DNA of 30,036 bases from CAIUSP01 sp040375675. GTDB lineage: Bacteria > Actinomycetota > Thermoleophilia > Solirubrobacterales > 70-9. The notes under the pieces were generated by a model that saw nothing but the letters and a program-made list of their open reading frames with translations, was not told the origin of the DNA and searched no databases. The DNA lies in NCBI GenBank assembly GCA_040375675.1, contig JBEIRY010000015.1:1-30036 (forward strand), given 5' to 3'. The position numbers and the translations under genes are program-made. Of the stretch, positions 22,238 to 30,036 are shown one piece after another; the stretch's first letter is position 1; every line of letters begins with the position of its first letter.

Positions 22238-24523
22238 TCATGCTGCCAGTCGTTCTTCGCGCTCGTCCCCGAAACGGATTCGAGCAGCGTCGACCAGGAT
22301 GTCGGCCTCGATCGAGTCCTCCTCGATCAGCCGATTGACCAACTCGCGCGCATCCAGCAGCAGCGGCAGGTCATCGGGAAGCGAAGCCGCCGTGAACCTC
22401 GGTAGACCGTGCTGCCGAGTGCCCAGCAACTCGCCCTCACCCCTCAGTGTCAGGTCGACCTCCGCCAGCTTGAACCCATCACGCTCTTGCTCGATTGCCT
22501 CCAGACGGGTCTTCGCGGTCTCGGAGCGTGCGTCAGCAAACAGGAGGCAGTGCGAAGCATGCTCTCCCCTGCCCACCCTCCCCCTCAACTGATGCAACTG
22601 AGACAGACCGAACCTCTCGGCTCCCTCGATCACCATCACGGTGGCGTTCGGAACATCGATTCCTACTTCGATCACGCTCGTTGCGACCAAAACGTCGATG
22701 TCGCCGGCAGCAAAAGCGAGCATCGTCCGCTGCTTCTCCTCGGCCGTCTGCTGCCCGTGCAAAACCGCGAGTGAGAAATCCCTGAATTCACCAGCGGCTA
22801 GGCGCTTGCCCTCCTGCTCGGCAGCCTTTGCCTCCACCATCACCGACTCGCTTACGAGCGGGCAGACGACGAAAGCCTGCCGTCCCTCTCGCAGCCTTGC
22901 GCGTACGAACTCATACGCCTCTGCCCTGGCGCCGTCCTCTACGACCTTCGTCTGTACCGGCTTGCGCCCGGCAGGAAGCTCCCGCAATGAGGTGGTGTCG
23001 AGGTCCCCGTATGCAGTCAGCGAAAGCGTTCTCGGAATGGGAGTGGCGGTCATATGGAGGGAGTGCGGCGCAGAGCCACCCTCGCCCTTGCTATCCAACT
23101 CGGCTCGCTGGCGCACCCCGAAGCGATGCTGCTCGTCGATCACCGCAACTCGCAGCCGAGAGAATTCGACCGACGACTCGATCAACGCGTGGGTGCCAAC
23201 CACCAGCATCGGCTCTCCCTCTGCCAGAGCCCGCAGGGGAGATTCCCTGTCGGACTCGGGAACGGAGCCGGTCAGCAGCACTACAGGCGGGCCCCCGTCG
23301 CCAACCATCCCCGAGAGAGTTCTGTGGTGCTGCTCGGCAAGGGTCTCGGTAGGGGCCATCAGAGCCGCCTGTCCGCCGTCGTGCGCTGCGCGCAACATCG
23401 CGTAGAGGGCTACTACCGTCTTGCCGGATCCGACCTCTCCCATGAGAAGCCGTTGCATCGGCACCTGGCGCACGAGATCGAGATCGATTGCATCCACCGC
23501 CTTACGCTGGTCGTCGGTGAGAGCGAAGGGCAGCGACTCGACCCAGCTACCTATTCGCTGATCGGGAGCACCGAGTGGGACTGCGCTGATGCTGCTTCGG
23601 CGACGGCGGCGGCGTACTGCAAGCGTGGCCTGATAGAGGGCGAGCTCCTCGAACGCCAGAGCGCGGCGGGTTTGCTCCAACACCTCGGTGTCGGGCGGCA
23701 GATGAGCACCAACGAGACAATCAGCGGAAGAGGGCAGATTGCGCATAGCCCGCTCTCGGCCGGGGATCGGCTCTGAGACCGCACCCGCCACGCCAGAGGC
23801 CTGCCAGGCCCACTCGCGGAGCTTCTGAGGGCGCACGCGCTCGGTCGCGGGATAAACCGGCACCAAACCTGTGGTGTGGATTCCGCTTGGAGGAGTGCCG
23901 CCAGGAATCCCCGGTCGTATCCAATGCTCAGTGGCCGCAGCTCGCCCGCCGGTATCGCCTGCGCTCGCCTCTACCGGACGACCGGGCAGATCGCTGGAGC
24001 CCAGAAACTCGTGCTCGGCAACCGAGAACCCGTTCTTTCCGATCTTCCCGCGCGCGAGCAATCGTGTGCCGGGCTCGAGTCTCTCTGCCAGCCAGGGACG
24101 GTTAAACCAGATGATCTTTCCAGCGGCGCCTTCTGCGTCGATCACCTCGGCCTCGAGGATCGTAAGGCGCCTCTTGCGGGTCGGGCGAACCTTGGCCGCG
24201 CGCACCTCCACCGCAACCGTCGCCTCCTCACCAGGTTTCACCTGCCGGAGCGGAGTCACTTCGATCAGATTCCGGTGCAACCGCGGCAGATGACGCAGTA
24301 GCTGGCCAAGCGTTTCGATTCCGAGGTCTTCGGCGGCGGCAGAGGCGAGCTTCGGACCAACGCCCCTGAGGATGGAGAGGGGTCGATCGAGAACCTCTCT
24401 ATTCGGCCAGATGACGGCCGCCTCCAGTAGTGCCTGCCGATCGTCCAGACTCTCGCCGGTTCCAATTGCGCGTGGACTCCACATAGGGCTCGAACCGTCT
24501 GTATTGGAATGGGCTGCCTCCAT
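22238..24523 (-). CDS. recG: ATP-dependent DNA helicase RecG
   Basis: RecG regresses stalled replication forks and branch-migrates Holliday junctions. The 761-residue protein has the helix-hairpin-helix entry LDRPLSILRGVGPKLASAA (~45-63) and the OB-fold wedge domain (~95-180). This is followed by a glycine/proline-rich insertion (~181-215) before TGLVPVYPATERV. The superfamily 2 helicase core has MGEVGSGKTVVA (361-372), DEQH (463-466), MTATPIPRTL (491-500) and GTRQHGLPRF near the C-terminus. About 45 residues precede the first motif. Met14 is an alternative start; neither has a clear Shine-Dalgarno. Confidence 0.96.
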   Translation of the reverse strand: MEAAHSNTDGSSPMWSPRAIGTGESLDDRQALLEAAVIWPNREVLDRPLSILRGVGPKLASAAAEDLGIETLGQLLRHLPRLHRNLIEVTPLRQVKPGEEATVAVEVRAAKVRPTRKRRLTILEAEVIDAEGAAGKIIWFNRPWLAERLEPGTRLLARGKIGKNGFSVAEHEFLGSSDLPGRPVEASAGDTGGRAAATEHWIRPGIPGGTPPSGIHTTGLVPVYPATERVRPQKLREWAWQASGVAGAVSEPIPGRERAMRNLPSSADCLVGAHLPPDTEVLEQTRRALAFEELALYQATLAVRRRRRRSSISAVPLGAPDQRIGSWVESLPFALTDDQRKAVDAIDLDLVRQVPMQRLLMGEVGSGKTVVALYAMLRAAHDGGQAALMAPTETLAEQHHRTLSGMVGDGGPPVVLLTGSVPESDRESPLRALAEGEPMLVVGTHALIESSVEFSRLRVAVIDEQHRFGVRQRAELDSKGEGGSAPHSLHMTATPIPRTLSLTAYGDLDTTSLRELPAGRKPVQTKVVEDGARAEAYEFVRARLREGRQAFVVCPLVSESVMVEAKAAEQEGKRLAAGEFRDFSLAVLHGQQTAEEKQRTMLAFAAGDIDVLVATSVIEVGIDVPNATVMVIEGAERFGLSQLHQLRGRVGRGEHASHCLLFADARSETAKTRLEAIEQERDGFKLAEVDLTLRGEGELLGTRQHGLPRFTAASLPDDLPLLLDARELVNRLIEEDSIEADILVDAARIRFGDEREERLAA

Positions 24524-24536
24524 CTAGCTGAAGGCT

Positions 24537-24560
24537 ATGCCCGCGGCACGATGCCCGCGG
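24537..24560. repeat. Two 10-bp direct repeats with CCGCGG cores between fakA-like and recG
   Basis: ATGCCCGCGG occurs twice, separated by four bases, in the 45-base spacer. Since each copy holds the self-complementary CCGCGG, the pair can also fold as a 6-bp all-GC hairpin with an eight-base loop in the transcript. No T-run follows. It may be a weak attenuator or chance. Confidence 0.4.
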
Positions 24561-24568
24561 CTACACGG

Positions 24569-26194
24569 TCACTCTGCGACCAGCAGCCACCACCATGCAG
24601 GCTGCCCACCGTCGTGAATCTCTACTTCCAGACCCTCAGGTGCATGCTCGGCTGCCTCCTCGACTCCCAGCGGGGCACCGTCGCCCGCGATCACGGTCAG
24701 AAGCTCTGCGTCGACTGCCAGGGCCTCCATCGTCTGCGCGAGCGTCGACCCAGCACCGCCCCAAGCGACGATCTCATCGCCGACGAAGCCGACAGCATCG
24801 CCGGTGAAGAACCTCCCCTTGGTGTCGTCTTTGGCAGCCCGGGCAACCGAGCCGACCTTCATCTCCGACAGGGCCGACTTGACCCGCGCGGCGTTCTCCT
24901 CCGCACCCTGCTCATGGTCGATCTCGACGATCGCCGCGAGCCCGGCCTGAGGCGCGAGGCACTCGACCACGATGGTGGTCTTGTCGCTCAACTCTGCAGC
25001 GCGTTGGGCGGCCATCAGGACATTCGGGTTGTTGGGAAGCAGGATCACCTCTTCAGCGGGAACCTCGCGAATGCCAGCGAGGAGATCCGCGATCGAGGGG
25101 TTGAAGGTAGGGCCGCCGTCGACCACCATCGCGCCGAGATTCTCGTAGAGAGCGCGCACTCCTTCACCTGAGACAACCGCCACAACGGCGGAGCGGCCCG
25201 AGGCAAGCCTCGCCGCCCGCTCGGCTACCTGTTCGCGCATGTCGGCTACATCCAGTTGAGAGACCTCGCCGACCGATGAAAAGACATCCATCGCCTGCTC
25301 GGGTTCATCGCAGTGGACATGGACCTTGAGCGTGCTCTCGTCGCCGACCACGAGAACCGAGTCACCGATCTCCTCGAGCGTGCCCACGAAAGATCTGGCC
25401 TCCAGCCCGCTGCCGGTGACGATGAAGTTGGTGCAGTAACGGAACCTGCTGTCGGCATGGTGTGAGCGACCAACGGCTGGAGGAGCCTGGCGGGCAACGC
25501 TCGGAGCCTCGTCAGCGGACCCCCTTAGTCCTGCAACGAGCCCGGCGATCATCACCACCAGGCCGTGGGCTCCGGCATCGACTACTCCGGCTTCTTTCAG
25601 GACATCGAGCTGCTCGGGGGTGCGAGCAACCGCCTGCTCGCCATCACGGACAACCCCGTCCAGGAGCTCAGCGAGGATCGTGTCCTGCGTCTCGGCGGTG
25701 ACCTCTCCGTTGAGACGAGCCTGTTCCATATGCGCGAGTCGCTTGGCAGCAGAGCTGGCCATCTCGCGAAAGACGGTCAGCATCGTCCCCTCGGCGGGAT
25801 CGCGAACTGATTCATAAGCGGCATCTGCGGCGCTCGCCATCGAGGCTGCGATCAGGACTGGATCGACCAACTCTCCCGGACGCGAGGCGAGCTCTTCGGC
25901 GGCGCCGCGGATGATCTGCGAGAGGATCACACCGGAGTTGCCCCTGGCGCCCATCAAGGCTGCCCTCGCAATCGCATCGACGATCTCGGAGCGATCCACA
26001 TCCGGGCCCTCCTGGCTTTCCAGACCGTCCAACTCGTCGAGTACTGCCTTCAAGGTCAAGACCATGTTGTCGCCCGTGTCGCCGTCGGCGACCGGGAAGA
26101 CATTGAGATCGTTTACCTCACTACGGCGCGAATCCAGCTCGAGGTAAGCCGACGATACGACCCGCCGAAATCTCTCTATGGAGGGATCAGTCAT
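24569..26194 (-). CDS. fakA: DAK/DhaL-domain kinase, FakA-like (fatty acid kinase subunit)
   Basis: Proteins of this type (YloV/FakA) hold a DhaL-type ATP-binding domain and phosphorylate fatty acids presented by a separate DegV/FakB protein. N-terminal DhaL domain (~1-210): DLNVFPVADGDTGDNMVLTL with the Mg-ATP-binding acids, MGARGNSGVILSQIIRG, and later AGVVDAGAHGLVVMIAGLV. The middle domain starts near FRYCTNFIVTG, and the last part has ILLPNNPNVLMAAQ and ends EVEIHDGGQPAWWWLLVAE, the family's usual closing block. Length 541 is normal. No degV/fakB partner is in the window. The recG-DAK-rpmB neighbourhood is conserved in Gram-positives. Family is certain; the fatty-acid substrate is inferred from characterised relatives. 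Confidence 0.9.
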   Translation of the reverse strand: MTDPSIERFRRVVSSAYLELDSRRSEVNDLNVFPVADGDTGDNMVLTLKAVLDELDGLESQEGPDVDRSEIVDAIARAALMGARGNSGVILSQIIRGAAEELASRPGELVDPVLIAASMASAADAAYESVRDPAEGTMLTVFREMASSAAKRLAHMEQARLNGEVTAETQDTILAELLDGVVRDGEQAVARTPEQLDVLKEAGVVDAGAHGLVVMIAGLVAGLRGSADEAPSVARQAPPAVGRSHHADSRFRYCTNFIVTGSGLEARSFVGTLEEIGDSVLVVGDESTLKVHVHCDEPEQAMDVFSSVGEVSQLDVADMREQVAERAARLASGRSAVVAVVSGEGVRALYENLGAMVVDGGPTFNPSIADLLAGIREVPAEEVILLPNNPNVLMAAQRAAELSDKTTIVVECLAPQAGLAAIVEIDHEQGAEENAARVKSALSEMKVGSVARAAKDDTKGRFFTGDAVGFVGDEIVAWGGAGSTLAQTMEALAVDAELLTVIAGDGAPLGVEEAAEHAPEGLEVEIHDGGQPAWWWLLVAE

Positions 26195-26237
26195 CCGAAT
26201 TACTCCTCGCGATCCGGCGCGCTGGCCGGTGACGCGA

Positions 26238-26429
26238 TCAGACCGACTTGCTGACCTTGTTTGCCTTCAGGCATCGGGTGCATACGTAAACCCGCCTCTG
26301 TCGTCCGTCCTCTGCGATCCGCACCTTCTGCAGGTTCGGGTTGAAACGCCGACGAGTGGCAACCATCGAGTGGCTTCGGGAGTTTCCGAAGGCTGGCTTC
26401 TTGCCGCAGCTGTGACATACCTTGGCCAT
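26238..26429 (-). CDS. rpmB: Ribosomal protein L28 (zinc-binding form)
   Basis: 63-residue 50S protein. It has MAKVCHSCGKKPAFGNSRSH with the first Cys-x2-Cys and VYVCTRCLKANKV with the second, forming a zinc ribbon. Between them RRRFNPNLQKVRI is diagnostic for L28. ATG start. The gene lies 43 bases before the DAK gene and 39 bases after ribH, in the same direction. In many genomes rpmB instead faces away from the DAK-recG unit. Confidence 0.96.
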   Translation of the reverse strand: MAKVCHSCGKKPAFGNSRSHSMVATRRRFNPNLQKVRIAEDGRQRRVYVCTRCLKANKVSKSV

Positions 26430-26468
26430 TGGTTCGTGATGGTAGTGGTCAGACGAGGTGTCCGCCGC

Positions 26469-26912
26469 CTAGGAGAGCTCCTCCTGCAACTCTGCCAGCG
26501 CGAGCACAGCCTTGGCCGCATCCCTGCCCTGATCGCGCTTGCCATCGCCGGTTCTCTGCAAGGCCTGCTCCATCGTTTCGCAGGTCACAACGCCAAAGGC
26601 ACAAGGGACTCCCGTGTCGAGTTGGACCCGCATGATTCCTGAAGCGGCCTCGCCGCAGACATGCTCATAGTGGCTCGTCTCGCCCCTGATCACAGCGCCG
26701 AGACAGGCAACGCCTGCAAACTTGCCGGAGATGGCACAGGTCCTGGCGGCCGGTGCGAGCTCGAATGCCCCTGGAACCTCGTAAACGGAGATGTCTTCAG
26801 CCGTTACCCCGGCCTCTTCGAACTGAGCGGTGGCGCCGGCTATCAGCCGGTCGGCCAGATCCCGATAGAAGGTGGCAACGCAGATCGCGTACCCCCTGCC
26901 ATCACCGTTCAT
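26469..26912 (-). CDS. ribH: 6,7-dimethyl-8-ribityllumazine synthase
   Basis: Joins the RibB product dihydroxybutanone phosphate with the ribitylamino-uracil to give lumazine, the penultimate riboflavin step. 147 residues. Motifs: VPGAFELAPAARTCA, LGAVIRGETSHYEHVCGEA with the catalytic His, VPCAFGVVTCETMEQALQR with the phosphate-binding Arg, and DAAKAVLALAEL. The ATG lies inside the last codons of ribBA (11-base overlap), so it is probably translated by coupling. It completes the ribD-ribE-ribBA-ribH operon. Confidence 0.97.
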   Translation of the reverse strand: MNGDGRGYAICVATFYRDLADRLIAGATAQFEEAGVTAEDISVYEVPGAFELAPAARTCAISGKFAGVACLGAVIRGETSHYEHVCGEAASGIMRVQLDTGVPCAFGVVTCETMEQALQRTGDGKRDQGRDAAKAVLALAELQEELS

Positions 26913-28236
26913 TGCCCTCGTCGCTCTCTGCGTCGCGCAGGTGCTCCTCGTGGATCAACTCCTCGTCGAGCGCCAGCCCCTGATGGTGCAGCAGATGCCC
27001 CATGCGGTCCCTTTTGGTGCTCAAGTAGCCCTCGTTGTGCTGGTTAGGCGGAGCCTCGATCGGTACCTGACCAGAGACGGAAAGCCCGTAGCCCTCGAGT
27101 CCGATGATCTTCTTCGGGTTGTTGGTCAAGATCCGGATACTGCTCAGCCCGAGATCGCCAAGTATCTGTGCGCCGATGCCGTAGTCACGAAGGTCGGCAG
27201 GCAATCCCAACTCGAGATTTGCTTCGACCGTGTCGAGACCTTCTTCCTGGAGTTTGTAGGCACGGAGTTTGTTGAGCAGACCGATACCGCGGCCTTCCTG
27301 CGAGAGGTACAGGAGCACTCCCTGTCCTTCCTGCTCGATCATCGCCAGCGCCGCCTCCAACTGTTCGCCGCAATCGCACCTCATCGAATGGAAGACATCT
27401 CCGGTCAGGCACTCGGAGTGGACGCGGACGAGAACATCATCCACGCCGTCGACATCGCCCTTGACCAGAGCAACGTGATGCTTGTCGTCGACCAGCGAGC
27501 GGTATCCGACGGCAGTGAAGTCGCCATATGTGGTCGGTAGAGCGGTCGCAACTATCCGCTCGACCAACTTCTCCTCGCTGCGGCGATACGCGATCAGATC
27601 GGCCACGGTGATCAGCTTCAACCCATGACGCTCGCAGTAAGGGATCAGATCCGGCACCCGGGCCATCGTCCCGTCCTCGTTCATGATCTCGCAGATGACG
27701 CCGGCCGGAATCAGTCCCGACAGGCGCGCCAGATCCACGCTTGCCTCGGTGTGACCGGTCCGCTCGAGCACCCCACCCTCACGCGCCTTCAATGGGAAGA
27801 CATGCCCCGGCTGGCGCAGGTCAGAGGGGCTTGCCCCCGGATCGATCGCAACCTGAATCGTCTTGGCTCGATCGTGGGCAGAGATACCGGTGGTGACGCC
27901 TTCGACCGCCTCGATGGTGACCGTGAAGGCGGTCTCGAGCGGAGACTCGTTCTTTGCAGCCATCAGAGGTAGATCCAGTTCGTCGCAACGGTCAGGAGTG
28001 AGAGCAAGACATACGAGCCCTCTGCCGTGTTTGGCCATGAAGTTGATCGCTTCGGGTGTGGCGAACTGGGCGGCCATGACGAGGTCGCCTTCGTTTTCGC
28101 GGTCCTCGCCGTCGCAGACCACCACCATCTTGCCCATCCTGAGGTCCTCGAGCGCTTCCTCGATGGTGGAAAAAGCTGGGTTGCCCTGCTGGTCGGCAGG
28201 CACCTGAGCTTCGTCGTTTCCGGGCGTGGCTTCCAT
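26902..28236 (-). CDS. ribBA: Bifunctional DHBP synthase / GTP cyclohydrolase II
   Basis: Supplies both precursors of riboflavin. N-terminal domain (~20-215) is 3,4-dihydroxy-2-butanone-4-phosphate synthase: VVVCDGEDRENEGDLVMAA, TGISAHDRAKTI and GHTEASVDLARLSGLIPAG. C-terminal domain (~222-420) is GTP cyclohydrolase II: zinc ligands Cys276, Cys287 and Cys289 (VHSECLTGDVFHSMRCDCG), LSQEGRGIGLLNKLRAYKL and LTNNPKKIIGLEGYGL. Both domains keep their key residues. I chose ATG 28236 (444 residues). It has AAGGA seven bases upstream and follows the ribE stop by ten bases. A longer frame would read back into ribE and add Cys-rich residues unlike the family. Confidence 0.96.
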   Translation of the reverse strand: MEATPGNDEAQVPADQQGNPAFSTIEEALEDLRMGKMVVVCDGEDRENEGDLVMAAQFATPEAINFMAKHGRGLVCLALTPDRCDELDLPLMAAKNESPLETAFTVTIEAVEGVTTGISAHDRAKTIQVAIDPGASPSDLRQPGHVFPLKAREGGVLERTGHTEASVDLARLSGLIPAGVICEIMNEDGTMARVPDLIPYCERHGLKLITVADLIAYRRSEEKLVERIVATALPTTYGDFTAVGYRSLVDDKHHVALVKGDVDGVDDVLVRVHSECLTGDVFHSMRCDCGEQLEAALAMIEQEGQGVLLYLSQEGRGIGLLNKLRAYKLQEEGLDTVEANLELGLPADLRDYGIGAQILGDLGLSSIRILTNNPKKIIGLEGYGLSVSGQVPIEAPPNQHNEGYLSTKRDRMGHLLHHQGLALDEELIHEEHLRDAESDEGNER

Positions 28237-28243
28237 CTTCGAG

Positions 28244-28248
28244 TCCTT
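28244..28248 (-). promoter_or_regulatory. Shine-Dalgarno of ribBA
   Basis: AAGGA (on the minus strand) lies seven bases before ATG 28236 and overlaps the ribE stop codon TAA. It decides for this start over the longer reading that overlaps ribE. Confidence 0.65.
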
Positions 28249-28843
28249 AGGTTTGCACGCTCTCGAGCAGTCTCCGCACGTGGCGTGCCACCAGATCACA
28301 TTCGAGGTTCAGCGAGTCACCTTCTGTGAGCAGGCCGAGATTGGTGCGCTCGAGGGTCTCGGGTATCAGCGAAACCTCGACCCTTTCGCCTGTCACCGAA
28401 GCAACGGTGAGGCTCACTCCTGAAAGCGCCACCGAACCCCGTTCGACGACCAGCGGCAAGAGCTCCTCGGGAAAGCCAACCGTGAGCCTCCTCGCGATTC
28501 CGTCGTCTGCGAGGGAAACGACCTGGCCGACCCCGTCGATGTGTCCGGCAACGATGTGACCGCCGAATCTTCCGTCAGCGGGCATCGCGAGCTCCAGATT
28601 CACCCGAGCATCTGGCTCCAGAGAGCCGAGCGCTGTCAGGTTCAAGGTCTGGTTCATGACGTCGGCAGCAAAGCCCTGGTCAGAGACCTCGGTAGCGGTA
28701 AGGCAGGCGCCATTGACGGCGATCGAATCCCCCTCGCTCAGCTTTGCTGCGACACCAGGAGCACCGATCCGGATTCTCGCGCCGGCCTCACCTGCGTCTA
28801 TCTCGAGTACCTGCCCGAGTTCCTCCACCAATCCCGTGAACAC
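28247..28843 (-). CDS. ribE: Riboflavin synthase, alpha chain
   Basis: Dismutates two lumazines to riboflavin plus ribitylamino-uracil. 198 residues with the usual duplicated barrel. The first half has FTGLVEELGQV, GDSIAVNGACLTATEV, MNQTLNLTALG and GGHIVAGHIDGVGQV. The second half repeats the pattern as RGSVALSGVSLTVASV and IPETLERTNLGLL. I chose GTG 28843, giving the near-universal MFTGLVE start, with AAGGAG eight bases upstream and only two bases after the ribD stop. A GTG three codons earlier sits inside that Shine-Dalgarno and is unlikely. Confidence 0.96.
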   Translation of the reverse strand: MFTGLVEELGQVLEIDAGEAGARIRIGAPGVAAKLSEGDSIAVNGACLTATEVSDQGFAADVMNQTLNLTALGSLEPDARVNLELAMPADGRFGGHIVAGHIDGVGQVVSLADDGIARRLTVGFPEELLPLVVERGSVALSGVSLTVASVTGERVEVSLIPETLERTNLGLLTEGDSLNLECDLVARHVRRLLESVQT

Positions 28844-28845
28844 CT

Positions 28846-30015
28846 CTACCACTCCTTCAATTTTGCGTCGAGCAGGACATCGTCGCCCACCTGCAGGTGG
28901 CTCCAGGAAACAGCACGGGTGGCCTCGGCGATCCGCTGGGCGCCGGACCCTTCGATCACTGCTGGCGCCTCAGCTGATCCGAGCACGATAGGAGCCACGA
29001 AGAGAAGCAGGCGGTCGATTTCTCCGGCGTCGAAGAATGCGCCGGCGAGTCGCGGGCCCCCCTCCAGCAAGAGATCCGAGATCTCCAGCTCCTCGGCCAG
29101 CCCTCGCAGCCCCGAGGCCAGCATCTCGTCATCGGTCGTTCCCTCAGCGTGGATGATCTCTGCCCCGGCCTGTTCGAGAGCCGAGACCCTCTCTGGCTCC
29201 GCCTCAGAAGAAGCGACTACGGCCAGACGAGCGGCGTCGAGTGAGTCCACCAGAGCGGAGTCGAGGGGCAGGCGGGCATGACGGTCAAAGACGACCCTCA
29301 CCGCAGGAGAGCCCTTCGAAGAACGGATGCCGTCACCGGAGCGATCGGAGCCGTCTCCGGTCCGGGCGGTAAGCAGTGGGTCATCGGCGATTGCGGTGCC
29401 GATTCCGACCGCCACGGCGTCGCAGACCGCTCTCATCTCGTGAACCAGGGCGCGACTCTCCGGACAGGAGATCCAGCGCGAGTCGCCCCCCGGAGCGGCG
29501 ACCTTGCCGTCGAGGGTCATTGCAGCCTTGTAGGTGACCAGAGGCAATCTGGTGGCGGCGCGCTTTCGAAACGCCTGGTTCTGTGAGTCAGCCAGTTTGA
29601 TCTCTTCGCCAGCGGCGCGATCGACCTCGATGCCGGCCTCTCGCAAGATCCCGGGACCGGTCCCGGATGCCTTCTCGGTCGGGTCTTCGGAGGCAAAGAC
29701 GACTCTGGATACCCCCGACTCGAGAACAGCCTCGGTGCAGGGAGGCTGCTTGCCATGGTGCGCACACGGTTCGAGAGTGACGAAAAGAGTTCCGCCGCGA
29801 GCGTCCTCACCGCGCTCCGCCCGCTGCACGCCGATGCGCTCAACGGATCTGTGCCGGCGGGGGCGGCGGGGGCGGGGGTGAGGGCGGGGGCGGCGGGCGC
29901 TGCGGGGGACCCTGTGGACGTGGCCATCCCGTGCCGGCTCATTTTGGGCGCGTTTCGCGTCGCGGACTTCGCGCAGCGGTGCTCGAAAGAGAGGGCCTTC
30001 GCAGCTCCCGAGCAC
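28846..30015 (-). CDS. ribD: RibD: pyrimidine reductase intact, deaminase N-terminus disrupted
   Basis: RibD normally carries an N-terminal zinc deaminase and a C-terminal NADPH reductase. The reductase (~135-389) looks complete: LPLVTYKAAMTLDGKVAAPG, AVAVGIGTAIADDPLLTAR, and LLLEGGPRLAGAFFDAGEID. Of the deaminase, only the second half is good: GGTLFVTLEPCAHHGKQPPC with zinc ligands Cys84 and Cys93. The block before it should contain a PNPxVGA motif and the HAE zinc/catalytic motif. Instead the frame reads Arg/Pro-rich sequence (RRPRPHPRPRRPRRHRSVER) coded by an extreme GC tract, and the other two frames do not supply HAE either. The GTG start is only the first one after an in-frame stop. Either the gene is damaged or the sequence is wrong here. 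Confidence 0.8.
   Translation of the reverse strand: MLGSCEGPLFRAPLREVRDAKRAQNEPARDGHVHRVPRSARRPRPHPRPRRPRRHRSVERIGVQRAERGEDARGGTLFVTLEPCAHHGKQPPCTEAVLESGVSRVVFASEDPTEKASGTGPGILREAGIEVDRAAGEEIKLADSQNQAFRKRAATRLPLVTYKAAMTLDGKVAAPGGDSRWISCPESRALVHEMRAVCDAVAVGIGTAIADDPLLTARTGDGSDRSGDGIRSSKGSPAVRVVFDRHARLPLDSALVDSLDAARLAVVASSEAEPERVSALEQAGAEIIHAEGTTDDEMLASGLRGLAEELEISDLLLEGGPRLAGAFFDAGEIDRLLLFVAPIVLGSAEAPAVIEGSGAQRIAEATRAVSWSHLQVGDDVLLDAKLKEW
28852..28857 (-). promoter_or_regulatory. Shine-Dalgarno of ribE inside the ribD end
   Basis: AAGGAG on the minus strand, eight bases before GTG 28843. It fixes the ribE start and lies in the last codons of ribD, which implies translational coupling. Confidence 0.75.
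29851..29910. repeat. Extreme GC low-complexity tract with G-quadruplex pattern
   Basis: 55 of these 60 bases are G or C. On the plus strand, runs of three to five G at 29859-63, 29868-72, 29874-78, 29882-84 and 29886-90 are parted by loops of one to four bases, which fits an intramolecular G-quadruplex. The tract lies exactly where the ribD deaminase coding should be and close to the right end. Confidence 0.85.
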
Positions 30016-30036
30016 CGGCTAAAGGTAAAGAGGAGC

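Noticed and set aside
29940..30036. Possible FMN riboswitch upstream of ribD (an AGTCCG segment and CCGGTG on the minus strand)
   Set aside because: The conserved RFN core elements and their spacing are not there. Only short matches expected in GC-rich DNA are seen, and the true ribD start is unclear. A riboswitch may lie beyond the window.
1..30036. tRNA, rRNA, CRISPR arrays, insertion sequences or toxin-antitoxin pairs
   Set aside because: I found no tRNA-like cloverleaf, regular spaced repeats, transposase motifs or small paired genes. Nearly all sequence is explained by conserved housekeeping genes.

Overview
This is a GC-rich, gene-dense chromosomal stretch from a bacterium that I place in the Actinomycetota. 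The run trmD-khpA-rpsP-ffh-ftsY-smc-rnc-(acpP-plsX-rpmF)-DUF177-SepIVA-like-coaD-rsmD-recG-DAK-rpmB follows the order known from mycobacteria. The xer / dprA / comM / yraN / rnhB / lepB / rplS block next to it does so too. The SepIVA-like gene, the four-cysteine L28 protein and the riboflavin operon order suggest a deep branch such as Thermoleophilia. That is an inference from remembered family patterns, not from a tree. I see no phage, IS element, CRISPR, tRNA or rRNA.

Layout. (1) 1-2272, minus strand: the start of an RNase HI gene cut by the window edge, a Xer recombinase and a membrane-anchored L,D-transpeptidase. (2) 2419-3132, plus: a 5-formyl-THF cyclo-ligase-like protein of the MTHFSD type. 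The divergent spacer before it carries two perfect palindromes 30 bp apart. (3) 3137-8182, minus: a fused ThiD-IlvD protein, then dprA and comM (natural transformation and DNA processing). (4) 8301-8693, plus: yraN. (5) 8703 to the right edge, minus, over 21 kb without a strand switch: rnhB, lepB, rplS, trmD, khpA, rpsP, ffh, ftsY, smc, rnc, acpP, plsX, rpmF, a DUF177 gene, a SepIVA-like gene, coaD, rsmD, recG, fakA-like, rpmB, ribH, ribBA, ribE and ribD.

Many neighbours overlap by 1-11 bases or are a few bases apart, so transcription and translation are probably coupled over long segments. The block groups ribosome and rRNA/tRNA maturation (L19, S16, L32, L28, TrmD, KhpA, RNase III, RsmD), SRP targeting and secretion (Ffh, FtsY, LepB), chromosome organisation and repair (SMC, RecG, RNase HII), lipid and CoA supply (AcpP, PlsX, CoaD, FakA-like) and the whole riboflavin pathway (RibD, RibE, RibBA, RibH).

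No stretch over 300 bases lacks a gene. The longest spacers are 2273-2418, 8183-8300 and 21086-21172, all described below. I saw no classical terminator with a T-run.

I did not find an obviously new multi-gene system. The points most worth a second look are the ThiD-IlvD fusion, an RNase III lacking two of the four usual metal-binding acids, and a DprA whose N-terminal domain is replaced by a cysteine-rich stub. Others are acidic disordered additions to L19, PlsX and SMC, the absence of rimM between trmD and khpA, and a ribD whose deaminase N-terminus is destroyed by a G-quadruplex-like tract. The last may be a sequence error at the end of the assembled piece.
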